Shown here piece after piece: positions 8,960-18,258 of a stretch of DNA of 64,000 nucleotides (position 1 is the first letter of the stretch; each line of letters begins with the position of its first letter). This stretch comes from Thermanaerothrix daxensis. Lineage in GTDB: Bacteria; Chloroflexota; Anaerolineae; Anaerolineales; Anaerolineaceae. The stretch lies in contig NZ_LGKO01000005.1 of NCBI RefSeq assembly GCF_001306145.1, positions 248,001 to 312,000 of the forward strand, given 5' to 3'. Position numbers and translations under genes: made by a program. The notes beneath the pieces are model-generated. The model saw only the letters and a program-made list of their open reading frames with translations. It searched no databases and was not told the origin of the DNA.

Positions 8960-11170
8960 CTAATCGGGGTTGATGGCTTCCAGACGCGCAATGGAGGCGA
9001 TGACCCGCTTAAAGCCGACGCTTTCAAAGAACACGTCTACGGTTTCCTCGCCGTCTTCCTGAATGCGGCTGTCTACCACCATGCCCTCGCCCCAGGCGGG
9101 ATGGCGCACACGCTGACCGGGGCGGTAACGGGGTTGCAGGATGGCAGCATGGGCGGGGGAGGGCGGTACGCGCGAAGATGGCGAGCGTTCTGCTGCCCAG
9201 GTCGTGGCAGATGAGCGGGTGCGCCGATACCCCTGGCGCTGAAGCAAACGCTCGTCAATATCCGCAAGGAAACGCGAGGGCTCTTGTTCAACCGCAACGC
9301 CGTAGGCACTGCGGCGCAAGGCCCGCACCAGGTAAACCCGGTCTTTGGCCCGTGTTAGGCCCACATAGAAGAGGCGGCGTTCTTCTGCCATCTCCTCCGG
9401 ATCGTCTCGTGATCGGCTGTGGGGCAGGAGCCCCTCGTCCAGCCCAATGATGAAAACTTGAGGAAATTCCAACCCTTTGGCGGCATGCAGGGTGAGCAGG
9501 GTAGGGGCATTTTGATCCTGGGGCAGTGTATCCTGGTCGGAAACCAGTGCCAGGTCTTCTAGGAAGGCGCTCAATCCGCGCTCGCGATATTCAAAAGCCA
9601 AACGGCGCAATTCTTGTACGTTTTCCCAACGATCCTGACCCTCTTCACTGCCGTCGTTGATGTAGGCTTCGTAGCCCACATCGGCCAGGATGCGGTCAAA
9701 TAATTCAATCAGGCTCAGGGTATCACGTGCTCGTTGCCAGTTGGCAAGTAGTCCCCCGAAATCGGCCAGGAGCATGGCGCTGCGCCCCGGAAAACGCGCC
9801 CAATAAGGAGAATCATGCCCTTTTTCACCCAGTTCAAGCAGAAGGTGGCCTGGGGATTGGTGGGTCTCGCGGGCCAGCAGTTGTAAAGCAACCAGAGACT
9901 TCTCGCCGATCCCGCGCGGCGGGACGTTGATCACGCGCAGCAGGCTGATTTCGTCATCCGGATTTTGGGCCAGACGCAGGAAGGCAATTACGTCCTTGAC
10001 CTCACGCCGGCCGTAAAAGCGCTGGGCTCCGACCAGGTGATAGGGAATGCCTGCACGTAAGAAGGCCTCTTCCAGTAGGCGAGATTGAGCATTGGTGCGA
10101 TACATTACTGCAAAATCGCTGCCGCGAGCCTTACCGCTTTCTATCCACTGGCGGATGGTATCCACGACGAAGGTGGCCTCTGCAAATTCGTCCACGGCCT
10201 CATAAAGGACAATCGGCTCACCCCGCCCGCGATCAGAGAAGAGGCGCTTGGGCGTGCGCTGGTGGTTGCGGTTGATGACCCCCTGGGCCGCATCCAGTAC
10301 GGTTTGGGTGGAGCGGTAGTTTTGCTGCAAAAGGATCTTCTGAACATCCGGAAATTCCGATTCAAAACGCAGCACGTTGCGGTAATCCGCCCCGCGCCAC
10401 CGGTAAATGGATTGATCCTCATCGCCTACCACGAAGACGTTCTGGTGTACGGAGGTCAATAATTTGAGCAGTTCGTATTGCACCAGATTGGTATCTTGAA
10501 ACTCATCCACCAGCACGTGTTCGAAACGCCCCGCGTAGCGCTCCAAAACCGGTGGGTTTTCGCGAAACAGACGCACGGTTTCAATCAGCAGGTCATCAAA
10601 GTCAACGGCGTTGTTATTGCGCAGGAAGGTCTGGTACTGCTGGTAAACGCGCTTGACAACCTCATCGCGGTAAGTGCGGGGAGTGAACTCCTCGGGGGTG
10701 ATGAGGTTATTTTTCGCCATGGAGATGGTGGCGTGAATACCGGCTGGGCGGTAAAGCTTTTCATCAAGGTTTAGTGCTTTAAGGGCCTGGCGTACCAGAG
10801 CAATCTGGTCATCTGCATCCATGATCACGAAGTTTTGATCGAAGGGTAGATAGGCTGCTTCGCGCCGTAAAATGCGAGCACAGACGGCATGAAAGGTACC
10901 CAACCAGATGGACTGGCTTTGTTCACCCAGGAGGGTCTCGAGGCGATGTTGCATCTCGCGGGCGGCTTTGTTGGTAAATGTGACGGCCAGGATGTGGTGA
11001 GGGCGTACTCCCATGGCCTTGACCAGATAAGCGATGCGCTGGGTGAGAACGCGCGTTTTGCCCGACCCCGGTCCGGCCAGCACCAAAATGGGCCCTTCCC
11101 CGGCGGTCACCGCGCGGTATTGTTCGGGATTGAGGTGTTTCAGAAAGTCCAGCGGTTGATTTTCGAACAT
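8960..11170 (-). CDS. pcrA: ATP-dependent DNA helicase, PcrA/UvrD family
   Basis: Superfamily 1A 3'-5' helicase used in nucleotide excision repair and in clearing proteins from DNA. About 736 residues. Motifs in order: LNPEQYRAV (Q motif region), AGPGSGKTRVL (Walker A), FTNKAAREM (Ia), VDEFQDTN (Walker B), GDEDQSIYRWRGA (III), QNYRS (IV), TLHAAKGLEFPQVFI (V) and VGLTRAKDRVYL (VI). The C-terminus (GQRVRHPAWGEGMVV) is the Tudor-like RNA polymerase-binding segment typical of PcrA/UvrD. The start is unsure: ATG 11170 and ATG 11182 are both possible with no good ribosome site; a longer frame to 11224 overlaps the -10 box. Confidence 0.95.
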   Translation of the reverse strand: MFENQPLDFLKHLNPEQYRAVTAGEGPILVLAGPGSGKTRVLTQRIAYLVKAMGVRPHHILAVTFTNKAAREMQHRLETLLGEQSQSIWLGTFHAVCARILRREAAYLPFDQNFVIMDADDQIALVRQALKALNLDEKLYRPAGIHATISMAKNNLITPEEFTPRTYRDEVVKRVYQQYQTFLRNNNAVDFDDLLIETVRLFRENPPVLERYAGRFEHVLVDEFQDTNLVQYELLKLLTSVHQNVFVVGDEDQSIYRWRGADYRNVLRFESEFPDVQKILLQQNYRSTQTVLDAAQGVINRNHQRTPKRLFSDRGRGEPIVLYEAVDEFAEATFVVDTIRQWIESGKARGSDFAVMYRTNAQSRLLEEAFLRAGIPYHLVGAQRFYGRREVKDVIAFLRLAQNPDDEISLLRVINVPPRGIGEKSLVALQLLARETHQSPGHLLLELGEKGHDSPYWARFPGRSAMLLADFGGLLANWQRARDTLSLIELFDRILADVGYEAYINDGSEEGQDRWENVQELRRLAFEYRERGLSAFLEDLALVSDQDTLPQDQNAPTLLTLHAAKGLEFPQVFIIGLDEGLLPHSRSRDDPEEMAEERRLFYVGLTRAKDRVYLVRALRRSAYGVAVEQEPSRFLADIDERLLQRQGYRRTRSSATTWAAERSPSSRVPPSPAHAAILQPRYRPGQRVRHPAWGEGMVVDSRIQEDGEETVDVFFESVGFKRVIASIARLEAINPD

Positions 11171-11222
11171 CCTGCCGTCCATTGAATAAAATCCGTGCCC
11201 AAAGAAAAGCAAGGCGCTTAGC

Positions 11223-11230
11223 ATTATAAT
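11223..11230. promoter_or_regulatory. Shared, palindromic -10 box of divergent pcrA and CitE-like gene
   Basis: ATTATAAT reads as TATAAT on both strands (minus 11228-11223, plus 11225-11230). It lies in the ~100-nt gap between two divergent genes and could serve either direction. No strong -35 is visible on either side. Confidence 0.4.
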
Positions 11231-11269
11231 TCATCTCAACGTCGAAACCGGTAACATGGGAGGCGAGGA

Positions 11270-12154
11270 TTGCGAGCGCGACGGGCTTTGCTGTATGTGC
11301 CAGCCGATGACTGGCGGAAACTCCAGAAGGCAACTACGCTGGGGGTAGATTGTGTGTGTCTGGACCTGGAAGATGGGGTGGCGCAGAATCGCAAAGAAGA
11401 GGCGCGGCGTAACATGGTGCAGGCTCTCCAAACACTGGATTTTGGGAAAGCGGAGCGCCTGGTGCGCATCAACGGGGTGGAGAGCGGTCTGGCCGAGGAC
11501 GACTTAGAGGCGGCGCTCTCCGGCAGCCCGGATGGCATTGTGGTGCCCAAGGTGCGCTCCGCAGAGGACTTGCGCTGGGTAGCGGCTCACCTGGAAGTTG
11601 CCGAACCGCGTCTGGCCCGGCCGGCGGGTAGCCTGATTATGATGGTCATTATCGAGCGGGCGCAGGCGTTTCTCAACCTGGCCGAGATTTGCCAGGCCAC
11701 GCCACGCTTAGAGGCTTTGATCTTCGGTGCAGAGGACTTGGCAGCCGAGTTAGGTGTCAAGCGCACCCGCGAGGGCTGGGAGCTCTTTCATGCGCGCAGC
11801 ACGCTGGTGCTTCATGCGGCGGCTTTTGGCCTACAGGCCATTGATTGGGTCACAGTGGATTTCCAGGACGTGGAATGGGTGCGCCAGGAAGCGGAGCGTG
11901 GCGCGACTTTAGGATTTTCGGGAAAGCAAATCATCCATCCCAACCAGGTGGCCCCGGTGCAGGCGGCTTTCACGCCTTCACCCGAAGAGATTGCCTGGGC
12001 TCGTGAACTGATGGCGGCTTTTGCGAGTTATCAGGCGCAGGGTAGAGGGGCATTTGCCTGGCAGGGGCAGATGGTAGATCGCCCGGTGATCCGGCGTGCC
12101 GAGGGCATTTTGGCGCGGGCGCGTGCGGCGGGGGTGCTGGCAGAAGCCGATTAG
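11270..12154 (+). CDS. HpcH/HpaI aldolase / CitE-like CoA ester lyase
   Basis: A 294-residue TIM-barrel protein of the citrate lyase beta subunit-like family, whose members cleave malyl-, citramalyl- or related CoA esters. Visible are RRALLYVPADD at the start, CLDLEDGVA, LVRINGVES with the substrate arginine, VPKVRSAEDL, the metal-binding glutamate in IIERAQAFLNL and the aspartate in FGAEDLAAELG. The start is TTG 11270, with GGGAGG 6 nt upstream; the nearby ATG at 11256 is out of frame. The substrate is not readable; no CitD, CitF or thioesterase lies nearby. The stop overlaps that of the convergent phosphatase by 4 bp. Confidence 0.87.
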   Translation: MRARRALLYVPADDWRKLQKATTLGVDCVCLDLEDGVAQNRKEEARRNMVQALQTLDFGKAERLVRINGVESGLAEDDLEAALSGSPDGIVVPKVRSAEDLRWVAAHLEVAEPRLARPAGSLIMMVIIERAQAFLNLAEICQATPRLEALIFGAEDLAAELGVKRTREGWELFHARSTLVLHAAAFGLQAIDWVTVDFQDVEWVRQEAERGATLGFSGKQIIHPNQVAPVQAAFTPSPEEIAWARELMAAFASYQAQGRGAFAWQGQMVDRPVIRRAEGILARARAAGVLAEAD

Positions 12155-12960
12155 GGAATGCCAATGAGGATGAGAGTGATATTGTCGTGCCCTCCGCGCT
12201 GATTTGCCAAGTCCACCAGGATTTTGGCGGCCTGTTCCATGGGGTGTAAGTTGAGCAGGTGGGCCATTTCCTCGTCATTCACCAGGTCGCTCAATCCATC
12301 GCTGCACAAAAGCACGAAATCTCCAGGGTTCAAATGTAGCCCCTGATTGGCGCGAGCCTGTAGATCACTTTCCTGGGCTGAAAGGCGCAGGCGCAGGTCC
12401 ACTTCGGGGGGAGTGGCCGAGCCGAGGAACTGCCGGATCATGTGCGCCTGAGGGTGGTGGAGGGCTTCCTCCCGGGTGATCCAGCCGTTATCCAGGGCTT
12501 CCTGGACCCAGGTGTGGTCCACGCTCAAGCGTTGAGGTTGCCCGCGGCGAATCAGGTACACCCGCGAATCGCCCACATTGGCAATGTAGAGCCGCCCTTT
12601 TTGGATCCAGGCACAGGCGCAGGTTGCTCCCATGCCGGTTTGATCGGGGTTGCGCTGCGCCTGCTCGTAGATGACCTGACTGGCATGGCGAAGGGCTTCA
12701 AAAAGGAGGGAGGGCGGAGAGAGGCTGTCCCCATGTTCAAGCACAAACGCCTCCACCATTGTCACTGCCAGTTCAGCAGCAACCTCGCCTGCCTGGTGCC
12801 CACCCATTCCATCGGCCAGAATCGCCAGAAGCACGGGGGCCTCGGGGGCGCGGGGGTCGGCCAGGGCGCAGACGCGGAAGCGATCTTCGTTGTTGCGGCG
12901 CTGGCGCCCGCAGTCGGAAAGGGCGATGACGGGGAGGTGAGGTTGGGGCAAGCGGATCAT
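12151..12960 (-). CDS. PP2C-family Ser/Thr protein phosphatase
   Basis: Metal-dependent protein phosphatase, 269 residues, cytoplasmic, counterpart of Hanks-type kinases. The PP2C motifs are complete: SDCGRQRRNNEDRF near residue 16, ADGMGGHQAGEVAAELA with the first metal aspartate, NVGDSRVYLIRRG, DHTWV, LLCSDGLSDLVNDEEM and GGHDNITLILI at the C-terminus. It overlaps the upstream VWA-FHA gene by ATGA, which points to translational coupling and a shared signalling role. No kinase gene is present in the window. Confidence 0.95.
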   Translation of the reverse strand: MIRLPQPHLPVIALSDCGRQRRNNEDRFRVCALADPRAPEAPVLLAILADGMGGHQAGEVAAELAVTMVEAFVLEHGDSLSPPSLLFEALRHASQVIYEQAQRNPDQTGMGATCACAWIQKGRLYIANVGDSRVYLIRRGQPQRLSVDHTWVQEALDNGWITREEALHHPQAHMIRQFLGSATPPEVDLRLRLSAQESDLQARANQGLHLNPGDFVLLCSDGLSDLVNDEEMAHLLNLHPMEQAAKILVDLANQRGGHDNITLILIGIP

Positions 12961-14891
12961 GCGGCATCCTCATAGGGTAGCAATAGGGGATGAGGGGGAG
13001 GTGATGGGTGAGGGAACTCAAATCGGAGAGCCACGCTTCCCAGGTGGAGAATATCGCCGTGGCTCAACCAGGTCCCTTCAGGTGGGAGGGGGGCTGCGTT
13101 CAACCAGGTACCCGCGATGGACCCCGCATCTACCAGTTTAAACCCCTCCGGGCCAGGTATAATGCGCGCGTGCACGCTTTCCACGCTGGGGTGAGGAAGG
13201 TGCAGGGTGGCTCGGCGGGGATCGCTGCCCAGGGTAACCTCGGCCTGGGAGAGGGCAAAAAAGCGCCTTTCATCCTCGGGGTCAGCGCTTGCATCCTGAA
13301 TGAAATCGAACGGCACTTCGTCACTACGCAGCCAAACCAGCCAGGCGGGAGCCCCTTGAGGAGGGGCAGCGGTGGGAAATGGGCCGGGGATGGGGCGTCC
13401 GGAAGGGAGCGTTTCTTTTACTTTTCTGGGGGCAAGGCGGGCGTAAAGCGGTTGGGTCAGGCGCCGATAGGCACGCCAGCGCCAGAGGATCAGCCCCAAT
13501 GTGGCTGCACTCATCAGCACGGCCCATAGGGGCAGAACCTGTGGGGTGGTGAGACGCGCCCAGGCCTGCTCCGGCAGACTGCGCGGTGGCTCGGGGACGA
13601 TAACCTCCAGAGGCCATTCCCGGCTTTGGCCTTTCAATCCCAGGCTATCCTCTACTTCCACGCGGATCCGAAAGCGTTCGCTGGTAGTGATGTCTTCAAG
13701 GGACCACTCCAATGTCTCAAACGGTGCACTCAGACGTTCGGCGACCAGGGAGTCATTAACGAAAAGGCGGGCAGCGCGCAGAGGACGGGGGTGCTGGTCG
13801 GGAAATTCGGTGATGAAGGCAAAGGCGTAGGTGCTTGGGGAAAGGCGCCGCGCGAGTTGATCTGTGGAATCATGCCAGGTGCGAGCAATCTCAGCCGGGG
13901 GAGCCAGAAGAATAGGGTTGGGAGGAAGTATGGTGAGGTCAACAGTGAGCGGTTCAGAGTCCAGGGGCACCCCATTCTGGATCACCCTTACCACCAGTTC
14001 GTGGCTTCCGCTGGTAGTGAGGGCGGAGGTGTAGGTGGCGCGGTAGCCATAGCGCAGGGGCTGAAGCAGGGGCTCAGGATCGGGTAGCGCTTCGGGCCCG
14101 CTGAAGAGGAGAAACTGCCCCCCACTCTGAGTAGCCAGGTCATTCAGAGCGGCGTAGTTCTGGGGCAGGCGGGTTGGGGCCCGGGCATTAGCCACCAGCC
14201 AGACATGCACGGGCACCCCTTGGTTTTGGGCACGTTGACGGAGATCGGCCAGGGCAGGGAGCGCCGAACCCGGCAGTGGTGCGGTGAGAAAGAAGATGAT
14301 CGGGCGTTGGGGATTCGTGGGGTCTATGCTGCTGGCCAGGTCAAGCGCGCGGGTCAGCCCGTTAAGCGAGGCCGTCTCCCGTTGCAGGTCGGGGCGTGCG
14401 GTCTCCAGCCAATCGGCCCAGCGCGCTGGGTCGTTGTTACGCACCAGTTGGAGGCCGCTGTTGGTGATGAGGCTAAGACGGTCCGGGGTCGGGGAAGGTT
14501 GAGCCTGCGCCCAGGCCAGCCAGTGCTGGCGTAGATACTGGAAGCGGGAGCGCTGAGCATATCCCACGCTCCACTCCGGTCCGTAATTGAGAACCAGGAT
14601 GATATGGGCGCCGGGATTGAGAAGAGTCACTCCCAGCGGGGAGCGCGGCTGATCGTCTTCTAAAATTTGGAGGGCCTCGCTTTGCAGATTGGTGAGAAAT
14701 TGTCCCTCGGCGTTGTAGACCTCAAAATAAAGGCTCAGGGTGGGAAAGTGGGTGCTCTCCACCCGGCGGAGAAGCACCCTTTCTGCTGCCTGGGCATGGG
14801 TCACTGCATCCACCCCCTGGAGGAGCAGGCCAGCATAAATCAGGCTTATCAGGGTCGCAATCTTACGCCCAGGCAGGCGAGGGGGTATCAT
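12957..14891 (-). CDS. Membrane protein: VWA-like domain, one TM segment, C-terminal FHA domain
   Basis: About 644 residues. An N-terminal hydrophobic segment (residues ~8-30) acts as signal or anchor. A von Willebrand A-like region follows (IILVLNYGPEWSVGYAQRSR, PIIFFLTAPLPGS), but it lacks a clean DxSxS metal site. A Pro-rich/Ig-like stretch precedes one membrane segment near residues 450-470 (LWAVLMSAATLGLILW). The last ~90 residues are an FHA domain (VTLGSDPRRATLHLP, SVESVHARI, LVDAGSIAGTWLN), which binds phosphothreonine. An external sensor tied to an internal phospho-reader is inferred. It begins 34 nt after guaA on the same strand. Start: ATG 14891, or in-frame TTG 14894; no clear ribosome site. 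Confidence 0.82.
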   Translation of the reverse strand: MIPPRLPGRKIATLISLIYAGLLLQGVDAVTHAQAAERVLLRRVESTHFPTLSLYFEVYNAEGQFLTNLQSEALQILEDDQPRSPLGVTLLNPGAHIILVLNYGPEWSVGYAQRSRFQYLRQHWLAWAQAQPSPTPDRLSLITNSGLQLVRNNDPARWADWLETARPDLQRETASLNGLTRALDLASSIDPTNPQRPIIFFLTAPLPGSALPALADLRQRAQNQGVPVHVWLVANARAPTRLPQNYAALNDLATQSGGQFLLFSGPEALPDPEPLLQPLRYGYRATYTSALTTSGSHELVVRVIQNGVPLDSEPLTVDLTILPPNPILLAPPAEIARTWHDSTDQLARRLSPSTYAFAFITEFPDQHPRPLRAARLFVNDSLVAERLSAPFETLEWSLEDITTSERFRIRVEVEDSLGLKGQSREWPLEVIVPEPPRSLPEQAWARLTTPQVLPLWAVLMSAATLGLILWRWRAYRRLTQPLYARLAPRKVKETLPSGRPIPGPFPTAAPPQGAPAWLVWLRSDEVPFDFIQDASADPEDERRFFALSQAEVTLGSDPRRATLHLPHPSVESVHARIIPGPEGFKLVDAGSIAGTWLNAAPLPPEGTWLSHGDILHLGSVALRFEFPHPSPPPHPLLLPYEDAA

Positions 14892-14924
14892 CAATCATCA
14901 CAGGGCGGAGCACAGGTTGGGAAG

Positions 14925-16484
14925 TCATTCCCATTCAATCGTTGCAGGTGGTTTACTAGTAATATCATACACAACACGGTTAATTCCGTCCACTTCGTTG
15001 ACGATGCGGTTTGCGATCCGTTCCAGCAGATCATCGGGCAAACGTGCCCAGTGAGCGGTCATGAAATCCTGAGTGGTCACTGCTCGCAGAGCGACGACGT
15101 CCTGGTAAGTGCGTTGATCCCCCATGACGCCCACGGATTGCACCGGCAGTAGCACCGCAAAAGCCTGGGCCACGGCAGACTCGCCTTCACTTCCGGGGCG
15201 CTGTTGCAGGAGGCCGGCGTGTTCCAGTTCGCTGGTGAAGATTGCGTCGGCGGCGCGCAGGCGGGCCAGGCGCTCGGCCGTAACCTCACCCAGACAGCGC
15301 ACAGCCAGCCCCGGTCCGGGGAAAGGCTGGCGCCACACCAACGCCGGGGGTAGCCCTAACGCTTCGCCTACCAGGCGCACTTCATCCTTGAAGAGGTAGC
15401 GCAGGGGCTCAACCAATTCGAAACTCAGGTCAGCTGGCAGCCCACCCACGTTGTGGTGGGTTTTGATGCGCTGGGCACGTGAGCGGTCGGGGGCGCTGGA
15501 TTCAACCACATCCGGGTAAATGGTTCCCTGCACCAGGAAGCGAATCGTGCCCAGACGACGTGCCTCTTGTTCGAAGACACGGATGAAGGTTTCCCCAATA
15601 ATGCGTCGCTTCTGTTCAGGGTCGGTCACTCCTTTTAGCGCGTTAAGGAAGGTTTCTGCAGCATCCACAACGATCAGGTTGGCGCCCAGAGTTTTTCGGA
15701 AGGTGGTTTCCACCTGTTCCCGTTCGCCCTGGCGGAGCAGACCAGTATCCACGAAGACGGCCACCAACTGGTCGCCGATGGCACGCTGCACCAGAGCAGC
15801 CGCTACGCTGGAATCCACGCCGCCACTCACGGCGGCCAGGGCGCGTTCTGAACCCACCTGAGCACGGATGCGCTCCACGGCCTGGGTGATGATGGAGGTC
15901 GGGGTCCAATCCGGTGTGGCACCACATATATCCACCACGAAGCGGCGCAAGATGTCCTTTCCCCCTGGGGTGTGATGCACTTCGGGATGGAACTGAACGC
16001 CGTAGTAGTGACGGGTCAGGTCGCCCATGGCGGCGATGGGGCTATTGGGACTGCGAGCCAGCACCTCAAACCCTGGGGGCAGGGCTTCAATGCGATCTCC
16101 ATGGGACATCCAGACGCGTTGCCGGCCCATGGGAAGCAGGGGATTGGGCAACTGGGTTTCGATCTCCGCTGGTCCGTACTCGCGCTCAGGTGCCGGAGCA
16201 ACCTTTCCACCCAGGGCGTGAGCCAGGGCTTGCATGCCATAGCAAATGCCCAAGATGGGGCGTCCCGACCCCAAAACGTAGTCGGGGATTTGAGGAGCGC
16301 CCGGTGCGTAGACTGAGGCGGGTCCCCCGGAGAGAATGAATCCTTGGGGACGGAGTGCCATTACCTGCTCGGCGGGGGCGTCCCAGGGGAAAAGTTCGCA
16401 GTACACCTGAAGTTCGCGTACCCGCCGGGCGATTAACTGGCTGTATTGGGAGCCAAAATCGAGAATAGCAATACCTGTGTTCAT
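14925..16484 (-). CDS. guaA: GMP synthase (glutamine-hydrolysing)
   Basis: Converts XMP to GMP with ATP and glutamine, the last step of guanine nucleotide synthesis. 519 residues. The class I glutamine amidotransferase domain (1-195) has the catalytic cysteine in [15 protein letters not shown] and the His/Glu in [10 protein letters not shown]. The ATP-pyrophosphatase domain has the P-loop [13 protein letters not shown] near residue 220. The C-terminal dimerisation domain ends [12 protein letters not shown], the usual GuaA terminus. Its ATG overlaps the TGA of xpt, so salvage and synthesis of GMP are co-expressed. Confidence 0.98.
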   Translation of the reverse strand: MNTGIAILDFGSQYSQLIARRVRELQVYCELFPWDAPAEQVMALRPQGFILSGGPASVYAPGAPQIPDYVLGSGRPILGICYGMQALAHALGGKVAPAPEREYGPAEIETQLPNPLLPMGRQRVWMSHGDRIEALPPGFEVLARSPNSPIAAMGDLTRHYYGVQFHPEVHHTPGGKDILRRFVVDICGATPDWTPTSIITQAVERIRAQVGSERALAAVSGGVDSSVAAALVQRAIGDQLVAVFVDTGLLRQGEREQVETTFRKTLGANLIVVDAAETFLNALKGVTDPEQKRRIIGETFIRVFEQEARRLGTIRFLVQGTIYPDVVESSAPDRSRAQRIKTHHNVGGLPADLSFELVEPLRYLFKDEVRLVGEALGLPPALVWRQPFPGPGLAVRCLGEVTAERLARLRAADAIFTSELEHAGLLQQRPGSEGESAVAQAFAVLLPVQSVGVMGDQRTYQDVVALRAVTTQDFMTAHWARLPDDLLERIANRIVNEVDGINRVVYDITSKPPATIEWE

Positions 16485-17053
16485 GGTGCCAGGATAATTT
16501 GTCCATTTTCCATGGAAGTGATGACGGCCAGTGACTCAATAGGCACCCCCAAATGTTCCAGGGCTTTGCGCCCTCCCTCAAACGTCTTTTCGATTAATGT
16601 GCCAATCCCCACCACGGTTGCCCCTGCGGCTTCGGTCAGGCGCACCAATCCCAGGATGGTTTGACCGGTTGCGAGGAAGTCATCAATGATAAGCACGCGC
16701 TCGCCGGGTTTTAGGTATTCGGGTGAGACGATTAATTCCACCATCTGGCCCTTGGTGTGAGAGGGGGCAATGGTGAGGTAAACCTGGTTGGGCATGGTGA
16801 TGGGCTTGCTCTTGCGTGCGTAGACCACCGGGATCCCCAGGTGCATGGCCGTTGTCAGGGCTGGCGCGATTCCAGAGATCTCAGCGGTGAGGACGCGGGT
16901 AGGGTTGACATGGGCAAACCGACGGGCCAGTTCTGCCCCGCAGGCGTCCATGAGCAATGGGTCCACTTGGTGGTTGATGAAATTGTCGACTTTTAAGATA
17001 CCTCCCCCCAGATTTTTACCTTCTCTGAGGATACGCTCTTTCAGGGCTTGCAT
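16481..17053 (-). CDS. xpt: Xanthine phosphoribosyltransferase
   Basis: Salvages xanthine with PRPP to give XMP, the substrate of the next gene, guaA. 190 residues, the usual Xpt length. It starts [14 protein letters not shown] and contains [27 protein letters not shown] and the PRPP loop [19 protein letters not shown] lies 7 nt before ATG 17053. A purine riboswitch is common ahead of xpt in Firmicutes, but I find no purine-aptamer core in 17054-17256. Confidence 0.96.
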   Translation of the reverse strand: MQALKERILREGKNLGGGILKVDNFINHQVDPLLMDACGAELARRFAHVNPTRVLTAEISGIAPALTTAMHLGIPVVYARKSKPITMPNQVYLTIAPSHTKGQMVELIVSPEYLKPGERVLIIDDFLATGQTILGLVRLTEAAGATVVGIGTLIEKTFEGGRKALEHLGVPIESLAVITSMENGQIILAP

Positions 17054-17140
17054 GCCGTTCCCTCCTGAAGTGGTGATTGTGTGGACATTTTAAGACGAAA
17101 CGGCGGGCTTGGGTAGAGGAACGGGAGAAGACCATTCTGA

Positions 17141-17156
17141 TGTGACATTCGTCACA
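17141..17156. promoter_or_regulatory. Perfect TGTGA-N6-TCACA operator
   Basis: The 16 bp 17141-17156 are a full palindrome except for the central ATTC: TGTGAC at the left, GTCACA at the right. It matches the classic CRP/FNR-family half-site spacing and also the Rex format. Its centre is about 58-60 bp upstream of the start predicted from 17173-17200, close to the class I activator position. It is also upstream of divergent xpt. Confidence 0.65.
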
Positions 17157-17172
17157 TATTTTGTCTGACATA

Positions 17173-17200
17173 TTGACTCGCGGCGCAATTTCCTTATAAT
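17173..17200 (+). promoter_or_regulatory. Promoter of first peptide ABC operon
   Basis: TTGACT (17173-17178) and TATAAT (17195-17200), 16-nt spacer, start expected near 17207. The leader to GTG 17257 is about 50 nt. Confidence 0.75.
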
Positions 17201-17256
17201 GAAATTATCCCCGGTAGATTCTCCCTTGAATAGAATGCAACAATCTGGAGCATAAC

Positions 17257-18204
17257 GTGCTGAGGTATTTCATTCGCAGAGCGCTGGCTCTGGTACCGGT
17301 ATTTTTCTTGATGACCGTGATCGTCTTCTTGTTGATTCGCATGGTGCCCGGCGATCCGGTGGATGTCATGTACGGGGCAGAGGGACTGGATCCAGCACGG
17401 CGGGCGGTGCTGGAGCGCAGCCTGGGCCTGGACCAACCGCTTGTAGTGCAGTATGTCAAATGGTTGGGGCGCGCCCTGACCGGTGACCTGGGGCGCTCCT
17501 ACCGGGCGCAAATGCCGGTCTTGGATTTGATTTTGCAACGGCTGCCAGCGACGCTCTACCTCTCGCTGGCGGCTTTGTTATTTTCGGTCGTGCTCGCCAT
17601 TCCCTTGGGAATTATCTCGGCGGTTAAGCGCAATTCTTGGGCCGACCTAGGAGCCATTGGCTTTGCCATTCTGGGCATCTCGTTACCGCAATTCTGGTCA
17701 GGCATCATGCTGGTCCTGCTCTTTGCAATCGTGCTCGGTTGGTTGCCTTCCATTGGCTATGTACCTCCGCAGGAGAATTTTGGCCGATTTCTCCGGCATA
17801 TTATCCTGCCGGCCGTGACCCTTGGCTGGTCGCTGGCGGGCACCACGACGCGCCTGACCCGTTCCAGCCTTCTGGAGGAGTTGGGCAAGGACTACGTACG
17901 CACGGCCCGCGGAATGGGCTTGCCTGAGCGTAAGGTTTTGTGGGAGCATGCCCTGCGCAATGCCCTGATCCCGACGGTGACCATGATTGGCTTGCAACTG
18001 GCGTTCTTAATTGGAGGCGCGGTGATTGTGGAAACCGTCTTTGCCTGGCCAGGGATCGGTCTGCTGATCGTGGATAGCATCTTTGCGCGCGATTACCCGG
18101 TGGTCCAGGGGGTGATTATGGCAGTGGCGGTGATGGTGGTGTTGGTGAATCTCCTGGTGGATTTCATCTACACGCTCTTGGACCCGCGCATTCGCTTGGA
18201 GTAA
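17257..18204 (+). CDS. Peptide ABC transporter permease, DppB/OppB family
   Basis: Inner-membrane subunit of a family-5 peptide/nickel-type importer, 315 residues, about six membrane segments. It begins LRYFIRRALALVPVFFLMTV and has the conserved MVPGDPVD loop near residue 30. The ATPase-contact (EAA) loop reads RTARGMGLPERKVLWEHALR, and VETVFAWPGIGLLIVDSI is typical of DppB. Start GTG 17257, with GGAG 6 nt upstream. First gene of the operon; it has no ATPase gene beside it, so ATPases from elsewhere, possibly those at 56.9 kb, may serve it. Confidence 0.94.
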   Translation: MLRYFIRRALALVPVFFLMTVIVFLLIRMVPGDPVDVMYGAEGLDPARRAVLERSLGLDQPLVVQYVKWLGRALTGDLGRSYRAQMPVLDLILQRLPATLYLSLAALLFSVVLAIPLGIISAVKRNSWADLGAIGFAILGISLPQFWSGIMLVLLFAIVLGWLPSIGYVPPQENFGRFLRHIILPAVTLGWSLAGTTTRLTRSSLLEELGKDYVRTARGMGLPERKVLWEHALRNALIPTVTMIGLQLAFLIGGAVIVETVFAWPGIGLLIVDSIFARDYPVVQGVIMAVAVMVVLVNLLVDFIYTLLDPRIRLE

Positions 18205-18258
18205 AGAGCCCGGGTGGACTCTTCTCAAAACCTGAACCAGAGGAGAAGGAGGTTGACA

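Noticed and set aside
17054-17256. Purine riboswitch upstream of xpt
   Set aside because: No purine-aptamer core (conserved loops and three-way junction) is visible on the minus strand.
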